A stretch of DNA of 64,000 nucleotides from TMED13 sp042090305 (GCA_042090305.1 JBELJQ010000003.1:7981-71980), one strand, 5' to 3'. Numbered from the stretch's first letter, positions 54,267 through 63,967 are shown. The notes: generated by a model not told the origin, from the sequence alone. A program made the numbers and translations.

Positions 54267-55142
54267 ATGATAACAAACTTTTTTCACCGATATATTTATA
54301 AAACTTTAATTTTTGTTATTCTAATTATATTATTGTCAGGGTGTTCAAGCACAAGGTTTCTCTACACATTTTTAGAAGAACTTGTAAAGGATGAGGTTTC
54401 CTTTTTTTTTGATTTGGATATGGAAGAACAAATCTTTATGAGTAAGCAAGTTTCGGAGATGGTTAATTGGCACCGAACATCAATTTTACCAAACTATGCA
54501 GACTATCTAAACGATATAGCAGATAAAATTGAAGTAGGTAAATATGATGCTGCTTACATTAACGATGCTTTAACCAATGGTCGAAATCTAATTGAGGAAA
54601 CTGTAACTGGTTTAACCCCATATGCTTCAAAATTTCTTATTCGTCACCAAACACCTAAAGCCATCGAATACATGGAAAAAAAAATGTCTACACGCAATCA
54701 AGAACGGTTAACCGAACTTTCGGAAACTGATGATATACTTTTTGAAGAACGTCTTAAGCGTTTAACGTCAGGTTTCAAGCGGTTTACCGGCTATCTTACT
54801 GATGCCCAGGTGACTCTACTTAGAGAGCATGCTAGTGCCACTTTAGGTGAATCGAAGATTCGATTAAATATAAGGACGCAGCGACAAAAGATATTTCTAG
54901 CATTTATTAGGAATCAGCCGTCAGAAGTAGAACTTACAGCACATCTCAACAAACTTTTATTAAGTAATTATGCTATTAGTAATCCTGTTGACCAAGGTTT
55001 TTCAGAAGCTTCTTTAAGTCGTTTTCGGGAATTATTAATAAAAATTCTTGCTATTTCTTCAACCTCTCAGAGAGAAAATATAATCAGTAAATTTAGAGAC
55101 TATGCAAAAGATTTTAAAGAGGTTTCAGGATATAGGGGTTAG
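54267..55142 (+). CDS. DUF6279-type lipoprotein, atypical codon use
   Basis: 291 aa from ATG 54267; a GTG at 54249 is also in frame and neither has a clear ribosome-binding site. The N terminus is a lipoprotein signal with lipobox LLSGC (cysteine about residue 25). The mature part, with VSFFFDLDMEEQ, VNWHRTSILPNYADYL and FVHyTxx-less helical repeats, looks like the DUF6279 family frequent in gammaproteobacteria. Arginine is mostly CGN here, whereas neighbouring core genes use AGA, which suggests acquisition. Confidence 0.7.
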   Translation: MITNFFHRYIYKTLIFVILIILLSGCSSTRFLYTFLEELVKDEVSFFFDLDMEEQIFMSKQVSEMVNWHRTSILPNYADYLNDIADKIEVGKYDAAYINDALTNGRNLIEETVTGLTPYASKFLIRHQTPKAIEYMEKKMSTRNQERLTELSETDDILFEERLKRLTSGFKRFTGYLTDAQVTLLREHASATLGESKIRLNIRTQRQKIFLAFIRNQPSEVELTAHLNKLLLSNYAISNPVDQGFSEASLSRFRELLIKILAISSTSQRENIISKFRDYAKDFKEVSGYRG

Positions 55143-55685
55143 GGTGAGGTAGATAGTAATGATATACAGGAAGAGAATTAGACCAAATTAAGTCGAGGTT
55201 GGAAGGTTAATATAGATTTATTGAACTTAATTTTTAGCAATTTACTTTATTCTATGCCAGGAAGGTTCTTAATAAAAACCAAATGGTAAAAGCGCAAGTC
55301 CAAAAGATAAGTAAAAATCTAATTACTATTTTGGGTTTGATTTCAATTTTCATAAAGACGTGGTAACTCCTAAAATTCTGTAAAATTGTGTACTGATTAA
55401 ATTTTTTAAACTTATCTATGAAACTATATGGAAAAAATTATATATATTTCAATAATTTATTGGTAATACGAAGATACTGTGGACGGTTTCTAGACTTACT
55501 ATTCATGATATTTTATAGTATAAAGTATTATTACCTAAAATGATTTATAAAATAAAAAAATAGTAATATTGAAGAAAAAATAATATAAATTAAAAATAAT
55601 ATCTTAATATAGTTAAGATATTTCTGTTGATTATAGCTATTTTGAAAAAATTAAAAATTCGAATTCTTTTTACTCAAATATTAAA
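55143..55685. other. 543-bp stretch without a convincing gene
   Basis: AT-rich and stop-rich in all frames. The only frame of note is a 27-codon one at 55283-55366 (+), whose product has a short hydrophobic centre (LITILGLISIFI) but no ribosome-binding site. The first ~250 bases are less AT-rich than the rest and may be decayed coding DNA. I see no RNA structure or clear promoter. Confidence 0.5.
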
Positions 55686-56693
55686 ATGATTGAACAAAAA
55701 AAAAAAGAAATGCACACAAAATTTGATGAATCTCTAAAGAATGAAAATAAGACTTGGGACAAAGATAATCAAGCTTGGTGGGACTGGTATGTCTCTCTGG
55801 CTGATAACTCAAAAACAAATACAAGGGATTCTTTTTTAGAGTTACCTGAACCACCAAAGATAAAATATCCATCGAAAATTGATTTAAAACAACAACTCTC
55901 AATTCCTTACAACTTAACAATGGATAACGTTAAAACTTTTCAAAAGAATGGTTTCATTAAATTAAAAAATGTTTTAACTCATAGTGCTGTGCACGCTTTG
56001 CGTTGTGAAATTCAATTACTCTTAAAAAAAAATTTTTCGAATTATTATGAAAGTAAAAAAAATCGTTTTTTAAGTCTTGAAATGATGTGGCTAGAAAATA
56101 CTTTAATTAGAGAATTTGTTTTAAGTCCTCGAATAACAAAGATTTGTGCAGAGTTACTTTCAGTAAAAAGAATACGTCTATATCACGACAATGCTTTAGT
56201 TAAAGAATCGGGGTGTGGCCGTACCCCATGGCATTATGACGAACACCATTATCCTTTAGAAACAAATGATGTTATAACTGCATGGATTCCAGCTCAAGCA
56301 ATACCAATGGAAATGGGTCCTTTAACTTTCGCAAAACCATTAGAGGTTTATAAACTTGTAAAAGACATTAAATTTAATGAATTTGATACAAGTTACGATA
56401 AAAAAATAAATAATGTTTTTAAAACCAAAAAAGTTTCAATAGTCGAAGAACCTTTTGAATTAGGTGAGGTAAGTTTTCATCACAACCTTAGTTTTCACAC
56501 TGCCTCAGAAAACAAAACCACTCAAAGTCGGGTTGTTTTAGCTAATACATATTTTGCAGATGGTGCACGTGTTGTAAATAACCCTACTATGATTTCAGGA
56601 GATTGGAAAAAATTTATTCCTGCAACTAAGCCAGGTGAAGTAATTTCGAGTAATTTGAACCCAATTTGTTGGCCTGTAAATAGTAAGATTTAG
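55686..56693 (+). CDS. Phytanoyl-CoA dioxygenase (PhyH) family oxygenase
   Basis: 335 aa. A Fe(II)/2-oxoglutarate oxygenase with the iron ligands HxD in TPWHYDEHHYP (H183, D185), a distal His in HHNLSFHTAS (H271) and a 2-oxoglutarate-binding arginine in QSRVVLANTY (R282). HxD rather than HxG/A means hydroxylase and not halogenase. An ~75-residue hydrophilic N-terminal extension with WDKDNQAWWDWYVS precedes the core. A methyltransferase gene follows after 11 bases. Substrate unknown. Confidence 0.85.
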   Translation: MIEQKKKEMHTKFDESLKNENKTWDKDNQAWWDWYVSLADNSKTNTRDSFLELPEPPKIKYPSKIDLKQQLSIPYNLTMDNVKTFQKNGFIKLKNVLTHSAVHALRCEIQLLLKKNFSNYYESKKNRFLSLEMMWLENTLIREFVLSPRITKICAELLSVKRIRLYHDNALVKESGCGRTPWHYDEHHYPLETNDVITAWIPAQAIPMEMGPLTFAKPLEVYKLVKDIKFNEFDTSYDKKINNVFKTKKVSIVEEPFELGEVSFHHNLSFHTASENKTTQSRVVLANTYFADGARVVNNPTMISGDWKKFIPATKPGEVISSNLNPICWPVNSKI

Positions 56694-56704
56694 TACAAAA
56701 TTTT

Positions 56705-57634
56705 ATGTTTTCTAAAAATAATTATACGAGTCTAAATTCATCATGGATTAACAAAATCGTCTCAGGGGAGGACCCTAATAGCCAAGATTTGTTAGACCAT
56801 CTTCATACTATCCACGATAGTTATGCAGGTTTTACTGAAAACATTGCAACCAGTTGTTGTGATTCGGATGGAAAGAATAGCTACGAATTACTTTTAGATA
56901 CTATTGATCCAAATTTCCACAACGATATTCTTGATTTAGCATGCGGTAGTGGAGTTCTTTTAGAGTATTGTAATAATCGCTTTCCCCCTAATCTCAAACT
57001 TTCCGGTGTGGATATGAATGACAGTGAACTTAAACTTGCTCGAACTAGACTTTTAAATCAAGATATAAATTTTTATAATGCTAAGGCCCAAGAATTAAAC
57101 TTTTTGAAAGATTCATCTAAAGATGTAATATTTTGCCATTGGGCTTTAACGCTAATGGATCCAGTTGTTCCTGTATTAAAAACTATTAAAAGAATACTAA
57201 AGAATCAAGGTATTTTCTCTGCAATTGTTGACGGAGATTCAAGTTCTGCACCTGGCTATTCAGAGGTCTATAATATCATATATAAATACGTACAAAAAAT
57301 ATTCCCTAATTATGGATTATTAGAGTTAGGTGATCCAAGAGTAAGAACTTTAAAAACTCTTAATGAACTCATTAAAGAAATATTTATTAACTGTGAAATA
57401 AAAATTACTTCTCATTTACTTACTTTTAAAGAGAGACCCGATGTTCTAGCTAAAGAGGTATCAGGATTTTTCTATGCTTCATTAGTTCTATCTCCTAAAC
57501 ATTATGATATTTTAGTATCAGAACTTAAAAAACACTTTAATAAAATTTCAGTTAATGGTTTAAGTGATTTTAATCTTCCAGTAAATCGTGTGATAGTAAA
57601 AAAGACTTCGAAATCATATTTGCAAAAAAGATAA
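56705..57634 (+). CDS. SAM-dependent class I methyltransferase
   Basis: 309 aa. Motif I ILDLACGSGVLLEY (about residues 75-88), acidic motif II SGVDMNDSEL, and CHWALTLMDPVVPVLKTIKR correspond to motifs IV/V. It has an unusual ~70-residue N-terminal region with a CC pair. It lies between the PhyH oxygenase and the symporter with spacings of 11 and 7 bases, so the three form one operon and probably act on one small molecule. Confidence 0.85.
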   Translation: MFSKNNYTSLNSSWINKIVSGEDPNSQDLLDHLHTIHDSYAGFTENIATSCCDSDGKNSYELLLDTIDPNFHNDILDLACGSGVLLEYCNNRFPPNLKLSGVDMNDSELKLARTRLLNQDINFYNAKAQELNFLKDSSKDVIFCHWALTLMDPVVPVLKTIKRILKNQGIFSAIVDGDSSSAPGYSEVYNIIYKYVQKIFPNYGLLELGDPRVRTLKTLNELIKEIFINCEIKITSHLLTFKERPDVLAKEVSGFFYASLVLSPKHYDILVSELKKHFNKISVNGLSDFNLPVNRVIVKKTSKSYLQKR

Positions 57635-57641
57635 TATCTTT

Positions 57642-59039
57642 ATGATATTCTTGAGCTTTTGTTTATTTCTCATGTTATTTACGTTAGTAGGTTCTCTATC
57701 AGTTCTAAAAAAAAAAAATACATCGCTAGACTATTTACTTGCTAATCAAGAAATTAAGCCGTGGTTAGCAGCAATATCAGCTATTGCCACATCCAATAGT
57801 GGTTATATGTTTATCGGTCAAATTGGATTTACATATGTTTATGGTCTGCAATCTATCTGGTTAATGTTTGGATTGATTTTTGGTGATTTTATTTCTTCTC
57901 TTTTCGTACATAAAAATTTAAGAAAGAAATCACAGGAATTAAAGGTTGTTAGTTTTGCCAATCTAATAAGTAAATGGCATGGAAAAAATTATAAATATGT
58001 ACAATTATTTGGTGGTTTAATTATTCTTATTTTTTTGTCTACTTATGCAGCAGCTCAACTTAATGCTGGAAGTAAGTCAATGCATATTTTATTTGATTTA
58101 GACTATAGATTGGGAGCAATTATTGGTGGGATCATTGTATTACTTTATTGTTTTTCGGGAGGAATTAGAGCCTCTATTTGGACGGATGCAGCTCAATCTT
58201 TTGTAATGGTAATTGCTATGCTTTTAATGGTTTTTTTTGGAATTAAAGAGTTAGGTGGTGTTTCAAATTTTATAAATCAATTACACAAAATATCTCCAGA
58301 TTATATGAAATGGTTTCCATCAACAAATTTTTCAGATTTTCTCTTAGCTCCATATATGTTCATTATTGGTTGGTTTTTTTCAGGTGTAGGTGTGGTAGGT
58401 CAACCACATGTTATGGTAAGGTTTATGGCAATTGATAATGCTAAAAACATCCCTAAAACAAGAATATATTATTACACCTGGTATACATTATTTTATTCAT
58501 TGACTATTTTAGCAGCTTTTGTAGCAAGGTTATTAATCCCTGAAACAAACAATATCGACCCAGAATTAGCTTTACCAATTTTAGCTCTAAGTTTACTTCC
58601 TGAATTTTTTGTCGGAATTGTTTTAGCGGGTATCTTTGCTGCCACAATGTCAACAGCAGACTCTCAAATACTCGCTTGCACTGCCTCGATTACAAATGAC
58701 CTTTTATTAAATAAAAGAAATAATTATTTGGTAAATAAATTAGTAACTTTAATTGTTACAGTCTTTGTTGTCACAATAGCTATAAATGAGAATAAAAATG
58801 TTTTTAATCTGGTGTTAATGTCATGGTCAACATTAGCTTGTTGTTTTTCTCCTTTACTAATAATTAACTCATTTAAACAAAAAGTATCAGAATTTTTATC
58901 ATTAATGATGATGGTTATTCCCCTAATAACTCTGTTATTATGGAGATATTATGGGCTTAATGAATTTATTTACGAGGTAGCTCCAGGTATAATATCAGGA
59001 ATTCTTACTTTTTTTATTTTTAGACTTTTTAGAAAATAA
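57642..59039 (+). CDS. Sodium:solute symporter (SSS/PutP family)
   Basis: 465 aa with about 13 membrane helices. The family pattern is AAISAIATSNSGYMFIGQIG, YCFSGGIRASIWTDAAQSFVM and the TM8 sodium site GIFAATMSTADSQILACT. The nearest named relatives are proline/pantothenate-type carriers. Third gene of the PhyH-methyltransferase operon, so it may import the substrate of those enzymes or a compatible solute. Convergent with the MFS gene. Confidence 0.9.
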   Translation: MIFLSFCLFLMLFTLVGSLSVLKKKNTSLDYLLANQEIKPWLAAISAIATSNSGYMFIGQIGFTYVYGLQSIWLMFGLIFGDFISSLFVHKNLRKKSQELKVVSFANLISKWHGKNYKYVQLFGGLIILIFLSTYAAAQLNAGSKSMHILFDLDYRLGAIIGGIIVLLYCFSGGIRASIWTDAAQSFVMVIAMLLMVFFGIKELGGVSNFINQLHKISPDYMKWFPSTNFSDFLLAPYMFIIGWFFSGVGVVGQPHVMVRFMAIDNAKNIPKTRIYYYTWYTLFYSLTILAAFVARLLIPETNNIDPELALPILALSLLPEFFVGIVLAGIFAATMSTADSQILACTASITNDLLLNKRNNYLVNKLVTLIVTVFVVTIAINENKNVFNLVLMSWSTLACCFSPLLIINSFKQKVSEFLSLMMMVIPLITLLLWRYYGLNEFIYEVAPGIISGILTFFIFRLFRK

Positions 59040-59072
59040 TATCCCTTGTTAATTATTATACTCCGATAAGTT

Positions 59073-60308
59073 TCATGAGGGAGGAGTTCTAGCAATTATA
59101 AGATAGGGGGTTAGGATTGCGAAACTAATTGAACAGATAATTATATAGATAGCAAATATGATAAATTGATCTTCCAATGTAAAACCTATGTCTAATAATA
59201 ATCCTATTAGCGCCGGGGAGATAGAAGTAGATAATACGACTAAGGAAGCACACATTGATCTAATTGAACCTAGGTAATCAATTCCATAAAGCTCAACCCA
59301 TAAAGTACTTATAACAATAGTTGCTGCTCCAGTAGATGCACCAATTAAGATCATAAATATAGGGGCGACATATGCATTGTCCGTGCTAACTATTAATAGT
59401 AACCCAAAAGCAAGAGGTAATAAAAAAAAACGCAACAAATGCACTGTACTAAATCGATCTACTATCCAACCAGAACCTAAAGTAACCCCAGTCACACTTA
59501 ATGCAAAAAATGGGTAAGAGGATGCTAAAAGTGAAATAGACCACGACTTTATTTCAATTAAATGTATTTGATGGAAAAAAATTCCAGTTACTATAAATGG
59601 AGACGCAAGTAGTCCTGGTATAATTTGGTAAAATCGTAAATCTTTTAGAACTTGTGAACGATTCCAAGAAACATTCAATTTTTTTTTTGATTTTGGTAAG
59701 CTATTATTGGATAAATTAAGCTTTTGTGACTTTAGATGTCTTCCAAGCCAGTACACTAAAGGAAAAAAAATAATTATTATACATGAACCTATCCCTACCC
59801 ATATTTCACGCCAGGTGAACTGTAATAAAAAGAAGGTTATAAGTAAGGGTAGAAGTGCCTCTCCAATGGGATGCCCCATTAATGCAATACTGATAGCTCG
59901 ACCTCTCTTCTTTGAAAACCAGCGAGCCATTGCAGTTACGGCTATGTGACTGATCATACTTTGACCAAATAAGCGAAGACCCAATAAAGATAGGAAAAGC
60001 ATAATAAGTGTTTCAGCACTTGATATTAGAAATGAAAACCCACTTAATAACCCTAGAGTAACTAATCCGAGCAAGGTCAAACTAAATTGGTCTGTTAATT
60101 TTCCTAACCAAAAAAAAACTACCGCACTCGTTAGTGTCGCAACGGAATAAAATATTCCGAACATTCCATGAGAGAGGTTAAATTCATTTCTAATTTCTCC
60201 AGAAAAAAGAGAAATGAAGAAAGTTTGTCCAATACTTGAGCTAAATACTAATAAAATTCCTAAACCTAGCTCTGGTGTAGTAGCGAGTAAAATCCGTTTT
60301 ATGAACAT
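59073..60308 (-). CDS. Major facilitator superfamily transporter
   Basis: 411 aa with 12 membrane helices. The loop motifs are ARWFSKKRGRAISIALMGHPIGEALLP (positions given as the TM4-5 region, about residues 127-153) and GSGWIVDRFSTVHLL. This resembles the monocarboxylate/oxalate-formate-type branch. Substrate unknown. It is convergent with the symporter and follows the second methyltransferase on the same strand after 64 bases. Confidence 0.85.
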   Translation of the reverse strand: MFIKRILLATTPELGLGILLVFSSSIGQTFFISLFSGEIRNEFNLSHGMFGIFYSVATLTSAVVFFWLGKLTDQFSLTLLGLVTLGLLSGFSFLISSAETLIMLFLSLLGLRLFGQSMISHIAVTAMARWFSKKRGRAISIALMGHPIGEALLPLLITFFLLQFTWREIWVGIGSCIIIIFFPLVYWLGRHLKSQKLNLSNNSLPKSKKKLNVSWNRSQVLKDLRFYQIIPGLLASPFIVTGIFFHQIHLIEIKSWSISLLASSYPFFALSVTGVTLGSGWIVDRFSTVHLLRFFLLPLAFGLLLIVSTDNAYVAPIFMILIGASTGAATIVISTLWVELYGIDYLGSIRSMCASLVVLSTSISPALIGLLLDIGFTLEDQFIIFAIYIIICSISFAILTPYLIIARTPPS

Positions 60309-60372
60309 GAATAAAAAAATATAATTAAATATTTATAACCAATATAGATAAAAGTTTCTTTAGGCGAAAACA

Positions 60373-61245
60373 TTAATCTTTTGATAGAAAAATCAACATT
60401 ACTTGTTGCTTGAAACGCCATTGTGTATCTTTAATACAACTCTCTAAATACGGTCCGGTAATCGAATTTCTTAGCATTGCTTCAAGGTCGACTGTATCAT
60501 CGAATATACAACGCTGTAAGTATCCCTCAACTTGTAAAGATGCATTCTCCGATATACTATTTTCGTAAGTAATTTTCTCAACTCTAAATGGAACACCAAT
60601 CTCTTTTAACGTTTTTAAAATCTGTTCAGCACTCGAATACGGTTCTCCAGAACCACCCTTAAAGCCATTTAGATAATGCCTATAAAAATTTAAGTAGTGA
60701 GATTCTTCACTTGCGTGAGCTATGAAACCTGAACTAGCCATCCCAAATATAAAACGCCTAAGAGCGCCTTTAAGTTCGTTTCTGGGAACTGCATAAAGGG
60801 CATGTGTTGCCCAGATAATATCATAGGCTCCTTCCTCACATGTAAATTCCTGTAAAGTAGTTTCAAATTCGGAGTTGGCTACTAATGGCAATTGAAGAAC
60901 CTTTCGTGCTTCTGCAATTGAAAATGAAGAAGGATCAAGAAGCGCGTATTCAACTGGTAATATTTTTGCATCTGCCAACTTACCGTATTGAAGAAGTGCT
61001 GATGGAAATTTACCTGAACCACAAGCAACATCTAATAGTTTTAGATTACGTCTTCCTACATTAGCCTGATGATTTTCTAACCATTTCTTCCATTCAAATC
61101 TTTCTGCAAGATGTTTATAATCAATAGAAGCTAAAGTGTAAAAATTCTCCATTTCATTGCGACTTGTCTCGCTCCAATGTTCGCAACTTCTTGTAAATGT
61201 ATCTTTCATGTGATTAATCCTAAAAATCTGTTCAAGAAAACTCAT
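60373..61245 (-). CDS. SAM-dependent methyltransferase
   Basis: 290 aa. Motif I LKLLDVACGSGKFPSALL (about residues 68-85), LLDPSSFSIAEARKVL and YDIIWATHALYAV. It is distinct from the neighbouring methyltransferase and has a more mixed arginine codon use (CGT with AGA/AGG) than core genes. It is upstream of and codirectional with the MFS gene, which suggests a modify-and-export pair, but no product can be named. Confidence 0.8.
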   Translation of the reverse strand: MSFLEQIFRINHMKDTFTRSCEHWSETSRNEMENFYTLASIDYKHLAERFEWKKWLENHQANVGRRNLKLLDVACGSGKFPSALLQYGKLADAKILPVEYALLDPSSFSIAEARKVLQLPLVANSEFETTLQEFTCEEGAYDIIWATHALYAVPRNELKGALRRFIFGMASSGFIAHASEESHYLNFYRHYLNGFKGGSGEPYSSAEQILKTLKEIGVPFRVEKITYENSISENASLQVEGYLQRCIFDDTVDLEAMLRNSITGPYLESCIKDTQWRFKQQVMLIFLSKD

Positions 61246-61403
61246 ATGATGGTAACCTGTTATTTCAACTTAAACAACACTATGGATTAATATATTTATA
61301 CAAGAGGTAATATTGATATAAAACAACAAAATTGAGGCTTTAAAGAACTTGGAATTAAAGGCTTATAAATTGAAAAACGAATTATAATCAATACACTCAC
61401 AAT

Positions 61404-62420
61404 ATGATTGATAAAAATATCATCGGAAAAATTCTTAATGGTCAGGTTCAATTGAACCAATTTGATAAGAATTACGCTAATTTAGCTAAAAACCATCAAA
61501 ATAGCTTAACAAAACCCAAAGGAAGTTTGGGTAAATTGGAAAAATATGCAATATGGATGGCAGGCTGGCAAAAAAAACAAAAGCCAACAATGAATAATTT
61601 TCAGTGCCTTGTTTTTGTTGGAAACCATGGAATAGCAAAAAGAAATGTATCAGCTTATCCATCTGAAGTAACAGAACAAATGGTAAAAAATTTTAAGAAT
61701 GGTGGAGCTGCAATAAATCAATTATGTGATTTATCAAATATTGCACTATCAGTTATTCCAATAAACCTTGATAAACCTACAAAAGATTTTTCAGAGGAAA
61801 AAGCAATGAACCTCAGTGAAACATTATGTGCAATGCAATTAGGATATAATTCAGTTCCAAAAAAATGTGACTTATTAATACTCGGGGAAATGGGCATATC
61901 AAATACCACATCAGCAACAGCTATCTCTTGTGCTCTTTTTAACACTCCTGTGAAAAAATGGACAGGTTTAGGAACTGGTATATCAGTAAAAACTCTTAAA
62001 AATAAAATTTCTATTATAAAAAAAGGATTAAAATTACACGGAAAAAAATTTGATAGTGTAATTGAAATTTTGTCCTGTTATGGTGGAAGAGAGATGGCCG
62101 CAATTGCAGGATCAGTAATTGCTGCAAGGATAAGAGGAATACCCATATTATTAGATGGTTTTGTATCAACCGCTTCTGCAGCTACTTTAACTATTTTGGA
62201 CAAGAACTTTTTAGAACATTGTCTAATTTCTCATTTATCATCAGAACCAGGTCATAAAGGTATTATTTTAAAGTTAAAAAAGGAACCTATACTAGATTTG
62301 AACATGAAACTTGGAGAAGCAAGTGGTGGTGCTGTTGCTGCTTTAATAATTAGAGCTGCTCTAGTAACACATAATAAAATGGCAACATTTACTGAAGCCG
62401 GTGTTAGCAAAAAAATTTAA
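61404..62420 (+). CDS. cobT: Nicotinate-nucleotide:dimethylbenzimidazole phosphoribosyltransferase
   Basis: Makes alpha-ribazole phosphate for the lower ligand of cobalamin. 338 aa. Motifs are LTKPKGSLGKLEKYA, VGNHGIAKRNVSAYP, EMGISNTTSATAI, GYNSVPKKCDLLILGEMG, and the catalytic glutamate in FTEAGVSKK (E331). First gene of a cobT-cobS-cobC operon; I see no cobalamin riboswitch in the 158 bases upstream. Confidence 0.96.
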   Translation: MIDKNIIGKILNGQVQLNQFDKNYANLAKNHQNSLTKPKGSLGKLEKYAIWMAGWQKKQKPTMNNFQCLVFVGNHGIAKRNVSAYPSEVTEQMVKNFKNGGAAINQLCDLSNIALSVIPINLDKPTKDFSEEKAMNLSETLCAMQLGYNSVPKKCDLLILGEMGISNTTSATAISCALFNTPVKKWTGLGTGISVKTLKNKISIIKKGLKLHGKKFDSVIEILSCYGGREMAAIAGSVIAARIRGIPILLDGFVSTASAATLTILDKNFLEHCLISHLSSEPGHKGIILKLKKEPILDLNMKLGEASGGAVAALIIRAALVTHNKMATFTEAGVSKKI

Positions 62421-62422
62421 TT

Positions 62423-63208
62423 ATGCGAGTAATTATTAAAAATAAATATGTGAGAGATTTTTTTGCAACAGTAATGTTTTTTACACGAATACCAATTAAA
62501 TGGTCTTTTTTTTCAGATAAAGCACCAGACTTAACAAAGGCTGCCTGGGCTTTTCCTCTTGTAGGGTTTCTTATAGGGTTATTTTCAGGATTACTTGGTG
62601 ATCTATTAATTTTCTTGGGGTTTTCAATTTTTTTATCTTGTATAATTGCAATTACCTTGAGTATTATTTTAACTGGTGCATTTCATGAGGATGGATTAGC
62701 TGACACTGCAGACGGTTTAGGGGCAGGGGGATCTCCTCAAAGAATTAATAAAATTATTCATGATAGTCGTCTAGGAACATATGGAGTCGTTGCATTAATT
62801 TTAGGGTTACTAACTAGACTGGGACTGTTGTTAACTCTGGTTGAATACGGATACTCCTTAGTATCTATACTATCAGTTGGATTTGCTTCTGGTAAATTAG
62901 CAATCATTTTTTCGAGAAATTTTTTTAATAATTCAAGATTTGCTAAAATGGGAAGTATTGTTGGTATAGTTTCACATAAAAATTTATTTTTAGCTACTAT
63001 TATTTGGGCTTTGCCCACATCACTAATTTTCCCTTTTTATGGAATATTTCTTGGTGGGTTACTAATGGCATTGATAATTTCTATAATAGGATTAAAGTCT
63101 AAAAAAGCTCTAGGAGGAATAACTGGAGATATTTTAGGAGCAATTGCATTTTTAACTGAGTTAGTATTTTTATTTGGAATTATAATTGTCAAGGTTACGG
63201 TAAATTGA
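62423..63208 (+). CDS. cobS: Adenosylcobinamide-GDP ribazoletransferase (cobalamin synthase)
   Basis: Membrane enzyme joining adenosylcobinamide-GDP with alpha-ribazole. 261 aa with about six hydrophobic helices. Conserved blocks are FFTRIPIKW, WAFPLVGFLIG, GAFHEDGLADTADGLGAGG, IIHDSRLGTYGV and LGGITGDILGA. It starts 2 bases after cobT and overlaps cobC by 4 bases. Confidence 0.95.
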   Translation: MRVIIKNKYVRDFFATVMFFTRIPIKWSFFSDKAPDLTKAAWAFPLVGFLIGLFSGLLGDLLIFLGFSIFLSCIIAITLSIILTGAFHEDGLADTADGLGAGGSPQRINKIIHDSRLGTYGVVALILGLLTRLGLLLTLVEYGYSLVSILSVGFASGKLAIIFSRNFFNNSRFAKMGSIVGIVSHKNLFLATIIWALPTSLIFPFYGIFLGGLLMALIISIIGLKSKKALGGITGDILGAIAFLTELVFLFGIIIVKVTVN

Positions 63209-63819
63209 TTAAGCTAACAAAATTATATTTAATTCGACATGCGCCTGTAAAACAGATTAAGGGTTTTTTTCCCAAGCATAACCCTGATGCGATTATAAAA
63301 AACAACCAACTTAAAATGTTAGCGACTTTAATTCCAAATAATTGCGTATGGTATGTTAGTCCTTTAAAAAGAGCAATTCAAACTGCAGAAGCTTTATCAA
63401 AATTTGTAAATTACTCTAAAATGGTACGTGAAAATAAATTAATTGAACAAAATTTTGGTGATTGGTCAGGAAAAAAAATTTCTGAGGTTTGGGAAGTTTT
63501 AAAAAAAAGTAAAACAAAACACAATTTTTCATTTATCTCACCTGATGTTTCTCCTCCTAATGGAGAAAGCTTTAAAGAGCAATCTAAGAGAGTTGGAATT
63601 TGGCTAAAAAATTTAAATGTACTGGAAGGTAAAAGTATAGTGATTATTTCACACGCAGGTACTATAAGGTCAATATTATCTCATGCCTTAAAAATCAAGC
63701 ATGATTATGCAGTTGGAATAGAGATACTTCATCAAAGCCTCAATATTTTAGAGATGATTACTAATAAAGATAATAAATACAAAGGTGGTAGATTTCGCTT
63801 GATAGCTTTAAATAAATAA
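63205..63819 (+). CDS. cobC: Alpha-ribazole phosphatase-like histidine phosphatase
   Basis: 204 aa. The phosphohistidine motif is LYLIRHAP, with YVSPLKRAIQTAEAL, the acid/base region IEQNFGDWSGK, and the second histidine in ISHAGTIRSIL. Initiates at TTG 63205 overlapping the cobS stop. In this operon it most likely dephosphorylates alpha-ribazole phosphate or cobalamin phosphate. RHAP replaces the common RHG(E/Q). Confidence 0.88.
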   Translation: MIKLTKLYLIRHAPVKQIKGFFPKHNPDAIIKNNQLKMLATLIPNNCVWYVSPLKRAIQTAEALSKFVNYSKMVRENKLIEQNFGDWSGKKISEVWEVLKKSKTKHNFSFISPDVSPPNGESFKEQSKRVGIWLKNLNVLEGKSIVIISHAGTIRSILSHALKIKHDYAVGIEILHQSLNILEMITNKDNKYKGGRFRLIALNK

Positions 63820-63930
63820 GTCGTTAAAGGATTTTTAGGATCTATTTATGTCATCTTTTTAGGGATAAAAATTAGGGGTAAAATTAGAGAATTAAGGCTC
63901 TAAAGAAGGGAATCAGGGGCTTTCAGATAG

Positions 63931-63947
63931 TGGCGGAGAGACAGGGA
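63931..63947 (-). other. 17-nt copy of a tRNA-Ser 3' end, possible attachment-site remnant
   Basis: tggcggagagacaggga reads on the minus strand as CCCTG (T-stem 3' strand), TCTCTCC (acceptor 3' strand), G discriminator and CCA. This is the typical end of a serine tRNA, but the TTCGAA loop and the rest of the gene are absent next to it. Integrases leave just such 3'-end duplications. It could also be chance or a tRNA relic. Confidence 0.4.
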
Positions 63948-63967
63948 AAGTCACTTAAAAATTAAGC

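Noticed and set aside
55686..56693. PhyH protein as a non-haem halogenase
   Set aside because: Halogenases replace the Asp of HxD with Gly or Ala; here HYD keeps the Asp, so hydroxylation is expected.
61246..61403. Cobalamin riboswitch upstream of cobT
   Set aside because: No recognisable B12 box or stable multi-stem structure in this AT-rich spacer.
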